From Deltaproteobacteria bacterium (GTDB lineage: Bacteria; Desulfobacterota; Syntrophia; Syntrophales; UBA5619): a stretch of 25,695 nucleotides of DNA. Below, piece after piece: positions 22,597 to 25,695 of the stretch; the stretch's first letter is position 1; each line of letters opens with the position of its first letter. Where the stretch lies: positions 1 to 25,695 of the forward strand of contig JAPLJY010000321.1 of the NCBI GenBank assembly GCA_026388345.1, in the 5' to 3' direction. The translations under genes and the position numbers were made by a program. Below the pieces are notes generated by a model. That model was not told the origin of the DNA. It searched no databases and saw only the letters and a program-made list of their open reading frames with translations.

Positions 22597-22831
22597 ACGG
22601 GAATCCCTGAAGGCACGCGGTCGCGATCCGGTCCGCCGCCGACAAGGTCCTTGACTTTGGAGTCAATATCTGTTCAGATGCCGCCGGTTATGCGTCTTTG
22701 GCCCGTCGCTTGATTTGACCCAGTACAGTCAAAACCGGTTCCTGCTCCCCGCGGTGCGAAGAAATTCGTTCCTTAAACCGTGCGGAACAGCATACGGATT
22801 TTTGAAACATGACGAGAGGTAGCATGACGGA

Positions 22832-23740
22832 ATGACCAAGCTGAAAGCCTTCCTGCGCAACCGGAACGGGATCTTTTTCCTGGCGATGGCCGCAGGCCTG
22901 ATCCTCCCCGAGGCCGCTCCGGTGACGAGGCATCTGATCCTGCCCGCCCTCGCATTGGCGATGGCCCTCTCCACGATGGAGATCGGGAACGAGGTCTTCA
23001 TCAGGCCCCGCTCTCTCCTCTTCCCGGCCCTGCTCGGGATCATCATGAGCTACATCATCCTCGGGAACATCATCATCGGACTGAGCGCCCTGCTGATCCG
23101 CGACGAAGCGCTCTGGACCGGTTTTGTTCTTCTGGCGGCGGTGCCGCCGGCCGTCGCGGTGATCCCCTTCTCCGGTTTCCTCCGCGGCAACGGCCCCCTT
23201 TCCCTGATCGGCACGGTCGGCGCTTACCTGGGCGCCCTGGTGATCATGCCAATCATCACCCTCACGCTCCTGAGCACCGCGGCATTCGATCCGTACAAGC
23301 TCATCATGATCACCCTGGAGCTGATCGTCCTTCCCCTCGCCGTCTCCCGGCTGCTGATCCGGAAGGGCTGGAAGGAGAGGATCGAACCATACAAGGGAAC
23401 CACCGTGAACTGGAGTTTTTTTATCGTCATGTACACCATGGTCGGCCTGAACCGCGACGTTCTGCTGGGCCAGACATGGTCCCTCCTTCCCGTTGCCTTC
23501 ATCGCCCTCCTCTCCATGTTTCTTCTTGGCTTCCTCATCGACTGGGTGTGCGGCCTGTTTCACATCCCAAAGGAGACCCGGATGAGCCTTGTGCTGTTGG
23601 GAACCCTCAAAAACCAGGGTCTGTCGAGCGGCCTTGCCCTGACGCTGTTCAGTCAGGAGGCCGCCATCCCCTCGACGGTGGCGACGATGATCATGATCGG
23701 TTACATTATCTGGCTGGATTTCCGAAAACGCTGGGATTAG
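22832..23740 (+). CDS. BASS/SBF-family transporter (bile acid:Na+ symporter-like)
   Basis: A 302-aa membrane protein with nine or ten hydrophobic helices. LPALALAMALSTMEI in the first third, FVLLAAVPPAVAVIPFS around 98-114, and the two-fold-repeat layout fit the BASS/ACR3 superfamily (SBF, PF01758). Relatives carry organic anions or arsenite with Na+ or H+; the substrate here is unknown. A GAGAGG tract lies 12 bp before ATG 22832, and an overlapping ATG at 22824 opens only three codons (MTE). Its GC content matches the znu genes, so it is probably the original downstream neighbour of znuB before the stator segment arrived. Confidence 0.75.
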   Translation: MTKLKAFLRNRNGIFFLAMAAGLILPEAAPVTRHLILPALALAMALSTMEIGNEVFIRPRSLLFPALLGIIMSYIILGNIIIGLSALLIRDEALWTGFVLLAAVPPAVAVIPFSGFLRGNGPLSLIGTVGAYLGALVIMPIITLTLLSTAAFDPYKLIMITLELIVLPLAVSRLLIRKGWKERIEPYKGTTVNWSFFIVMYTMVGLNRDVLLGQTWSLLPVAFIALLSMFLLGFLIDWVCGLFHIPKETRMSLVLLGTLKNQGLSSGLALTLFSQEAAIPSTVATMIMIGYIIWLDFRKRWD

Positions 23741-24192
23741 AATGACGATCACGCGGAAGGGAGGTGGTAAAGCGGCCGCAGTCGCTGTGGCGCCTGTTTT
23801 GGAATCGCGGTCGTCCCGGATCAACATCAAATAGCATCTCATAGACCCGCAAGGGAGAGAAGGAGGGAGAGTCCCATGATGGAGTACCCTTTTGAGCGAT
23901 GAAGAAATCTCTCCTGACATAGCGATAGCAAGGGATTCCTAATGGAAGCCCTTTATTTTGGTCTCTACAAGTCTCTACGCGGAAAGGTAGTGTCTCAGTT
24001 CGGATTTGAAATATTTGGGGTTCATCCGGTTCTTGCATACTTCCTCAGTAACGCATTAAACTTAATGAAAATGCTTTATTTCGAACAGAAATAAATGATA
24101 TTGTTTTTTCAGTAAAGCTAATTTGAAGCGTGCAGATGAGATCTGCCTGAAGTGTACTCGTAAATGCCTTCTTGGCGGGTGAATCATTAATA
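23741..24192. other. 452-bp mostly non-coding transition into AT-richer DNA
   Basis: GC content falls along this stretch. The first part has only short frames without support. A 50-codon ORF at 23942-24094 is listed separately. Structure: a perfect 8-bp inverted repeat TTTATTTC-GAACA-GAAATAAA (24075-24095) with a T-run shortly after (24113-24118), and GCAGAT-GAG-ATCTGC (24132-24146). These may be terminator-like or operator-like; neither is a standard rho-independent terminator. Confidence 0.45.
23942..24094 (+). CDS. Possible 50-aa small protein
   Basis: An ATG with AAGGGA seven bases upstream opens 50 codons ending in TAA. The product is aromatic-rich (begins MEALYFGLYKSLRGK and contains FEIFGVHPVLAYFLSNAL) and could be amphipathic. 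I do not recognise it. It may be real, a gene remnant, or chance in AT-richer DNA. Its end overlaps an 8-bp inverted repeat. Confidence 0.3.
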   Translation: MEALYFGLYKSLRGKVVSQFGFEIFGVHPVLAYFLSNALNLMKMLYFEQK

Positions 24193-24477
24193 ATGAACTT
24201 CTTTATTAAAAAGACAACCGCTTACACCAATTGGATCTTTATCGCCTCCGTCCTGATAGCGGTGGCCATCCTCTATGTATGGAGCCATACCAACATGACA
24301 GAGTGGGAGTTCCAGATCGCCCAGGAACTGAGCAGACGGGAACAGATCGCGGAAGAGCGGACGAAGCTGAAGGTCGAACTTGCTATGTTGAAATCACCCG
24401 AAAGGATCGAAAGCATCGCCCGTGAAAGACTGCAGATGATATACCCGAAAAGGAAACTGCTGATCCCGCTGAAATGA
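24193..24477 (+). CDS. FtsL-like small membrane protein with coiled coil
   Basis: A 94-aa bitopic protein: a short basic N-terminus, one TM helix (about residues 14-31, WIFIASVLIAVAILYVW), then a charged helix of coiled-coil character (QELSRREQIAEERTKLKVELAML). The C-terminal segment SPERIESIARERLQMIYP closely resembles the end of FtsL, the division protein that with FtsB and FtsQ activates septal peptidoglycan synthesis. FtsL normally sits next to rsmH and ftsI; neither is here, so this may be a displaced or paralogous copy. The start ATG 24193 is chosen over an in-frame TTG at 24172; neither has a strong ribosome binding site. Confidence 0.6.
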   Translation: MNFFIKKTTAYTNWIFIASVLIAVAILYVWSHTNMTEWEFQIAQELSRREQIAEERTKLKVELAMLKSPERIESIARERLQMIYPKRKLLIPLK

Positions 24478-24620
24478 CCTTTGAATCAGGAAAATACATG
24501 ACATTCAGGGTCGCATGTAATTTTCTGAGCACCTTCTTGAATACGATATGCGGAAATATTGGAAGGCCTTTTTACGTTCGCGTATGATAAGGCCGTTGCT
24601 TCTCAAATTAAGGATAACGG

Positions 24621-25292
24621 ATGCCGCTGACTGGAGAACAAATAGCATTCTTTCGTGAAGCGATCGAAGGTTACTCTTTTCCTGCGGTATACTATGATTT
24701 TCTGAAAAACCGAGAAGTTCAATCGAGTAGCATGGCAGATGTCGAGCATGCTATCAATGGTCAACTCTGCTCGTCCCATACAGGAGATGTTAAAAAAGGT
24801 TTGGCGAACATCCTATACTGGGGGTACGCAAACGTCGGTTACAGAAAAAAACGTGTAGAAGATCTGAACAACAACATCACGGTTCAACAGATAAAAACTT
24901 TCCAGGCATTATTGGCTAACGATCGTACCCCAACCCTGACTGAAATTAAGACTATCCACATTCCTCAGTATTCTGGTATGTCGTTTCTCTCAAAAGTGTT
25001 GATGTTTCTGAACCCTACGTACTACTGCGTTCTTGATAGGAAAATTTGTCGTCTGCGAACCGACAATTCATCAAAAGCCCTCAACCAGCTATCTTTCGGG
25101 CCAAATGAGATGCAAATCAGAATCTCCTCTCACAATGAGGCCATTTATGATTGCTGGCGTACAGAATGTCTGGCAGTGAGCACTGCTTATTATGGGGGTG
25201 AGTATCGTGTAGTGGATATCGAGCGAGGGTTTTTTCATCTTATTCAGCAAGGACGTTTATTAAGCGCACAGACAATTTATAATAGCGCTTAA
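24621..25292 (+). CDS. Hypothetical protein, 223 aa, faint HhH-glycosylase-like signature
   Basis: I do not recognise this protein. It is soluble, with no signal peptide or TM segment, and AT-rich in codon use. The central part reads SGMSFLSKVLMFLNP followed by YYCVLDRKI. The order Gly-x5-Lys, then a Val-Leu-Asp about 15 residues later, is reminiscent of the Lys and Asp of HhH-GPD DNA glycosylases, but this is weak similarity by eye. AAGGA about 8 bp upstream supports ATG 24621. Neighbours are small unknown ORFs, and the region looks like accessory DNA. Alternatives include a restriction- or defence-associated protein of unknown type. Confidence 0.65.
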   Translation: MPLTGEQIAFFREAIEGYSFPAVYYDFLKNREVQSSSMADVEHAINGQLCSSHTGDVKKGLANILYWGYANVGYRKKRVEDLNNNITVQQIKTFQALLANDRTPTLTEIKTIHIPQYSGMSFLSKVLMFLNPTYYCVLDRKICRLRTDNSSKALNQLSFGPNEMQIRISSHNEAIYDCWRTECLAVSTAYYGGEYRVVDIERGFFHLIQQGRLLSAQTIYNSA

Positions 25293-25320
25293 GCACACCT
25301 TGTACCGGATCGACGATAAC

Positions 25321-25467
25321 ATGGGCTTCCCAGGGATCGATATGTTGTGTATTAACTATTATTACTGTAAATCATCAAAATATTTCATCTACCAACCTTA
25401 CCGCTTCGTAGGTGAACAAGAGGAAGTACGCATCAACCGGATGAACCAGAAAAGGATTGGTGACTAA
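25321..25467 (+). CDS. Possible 48-aa small protein
   Basis: ATG 25321 opens 48 codons ending TAA at 25467, three bases before the next GTG start, an arrangement typical of translationally coupled genes. The C-terminal half (YQPYRFVGEQEEVRINRMN) is charged and looks protein-like; the first half is Cys/Tyr-rich. The ribosome binding site is poor. It could instead be the tail of a longer gene broken upstream. No family recognised. Confidence 0.35.
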   Translation: MGFPGIDMLCINYYYCKSSKYFIYQPYRFVGEQEEVRINRMNQKRIGD

Positions 25468-25469
25468 TT

Positions 25470-25695
25470 GTGAGCAAATTATTCCTTGATGTTTTAGGCA
25501 ATAAGGAACTTGTCGATGGTTACCAAATTGAAGATTCCATCACCCAAAAATACGATTTGAAACCCGGTTCTATATGTCCGTTTACAGGCTTACGTGTGGA
25601 AATTTTATCTCCCCAGCAAGTTCGCGCGGCAGAAAAAGCTGAGCGTCAGAAGATAATCAAACAGCAAAGAAAAGCTCTCGGAAAAGAAAAACAGA
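25470..25695 (+). CDS. Unknown protein, 5' portion (runs off window)
   Basis: A GTG start with GGTGA six bases before it opens a frame with no stop up to the window edge (75 codons). The N-terminus is followed by a GSICPFTGLRVE segment and a highly charged, Lys/Gln/Glu-rich helix (AAEKAERQKIIKQQRKA) likely to form a coiled coil. An in-frame TGA at 25461-25463 sets the upstream limit. The CPFTG segment has only one cysteine, so a zinc site is not evident. Function unknown. Confidence 0.55.
   Translation, partial: MSKLFLDVLGNKELVDGYQIEDSITQKYDLKPGSICPFTGLRVEILSPQQVRAAEKAERQKIIKQQRKALGKEKQ

Noticed and set aside
1..25695. tRNA, rRNA or CRISPR loci
   Set aside because: No cloverleaf with a GGTTCGA-type T-loop and matching acceptor stem, no rRNA-like sequence and no regularly spaced repeat series were noticed on reading both strands.

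Overview
The window reads as a piece of a GC-rich, Gram-negative bacterial chromosome. I infer a Desulfobacterota/Syntrophia-type organism, tentatively. The grounds are an approximately 120-bp palindromic intergenic repeat with TTTACG/AGCCGT arms, which I remember from that group, the NtrB/NtrC-like two-component style, and the overall gene mix. No rRNA, tRNA, CRISPR array or intact insertion sequence was seen.

Left part (1-7778): the 3' end of an amidohydrolase converges on a tightly packed minus-strand lipid/polyketide operon. In transcription order it holds an acyl-CoA dehydrogenase, a KAS III-like synthase, a FabA-type dehydratase, a FabG-like reductase, a FabZ-type dehydratase and a FabF-like synthase. 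After a palindromic repeat come a dedicated acyl carrier protein, a PlsC-type acyltransferase and a 4'-phosphopantetheinyl transferase. Most junctions overlap (TGATG, ATGA, GTGA). This is a nearly complete dedicated type II fatty-acid-synthase-like set. No enoyl-ACP reductase, malonyl transacylase or thioesterase is visible, so an unsaturated or polyene acyl product placed on an acceptor by the acyltransferase is a reasonable hypothesis.

Middle (8065-17748): a multi-TM histidine kinase and an NtrC-family sigma54 activator are followed by a three-gene ABC importer (binding protein, ATPase, fused double permease) of the Fe3+/2-aminoethylphosphonate/spermidine class. A PfpI/DJ-1-family protein faces it. 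After a 405-bp non-coding stretch with several strong palindromes and a good sigma70 promoter come an unknown four-TM protein and a membrane-anchored metallophosphoesterase.

Right part (17749-25695): a znuABC-type metal importer is interrupted at its 3' border by a lower-GC motA/motB stator pair. That pair is bracketed by two roughly 90 percent identical copies of the last ~147 bp of znuB, the second being a frameshifted relic. A BASS/SBF-family transporter follows. The last ~1.9 kb is AT-richer accessory DNA: possible small ORFs, an FtsL-like protein outside any division cluster, an unrecognised 223-aa protein with a faint HhH-glycosylase-like signature, and a partial ORF running off the window.
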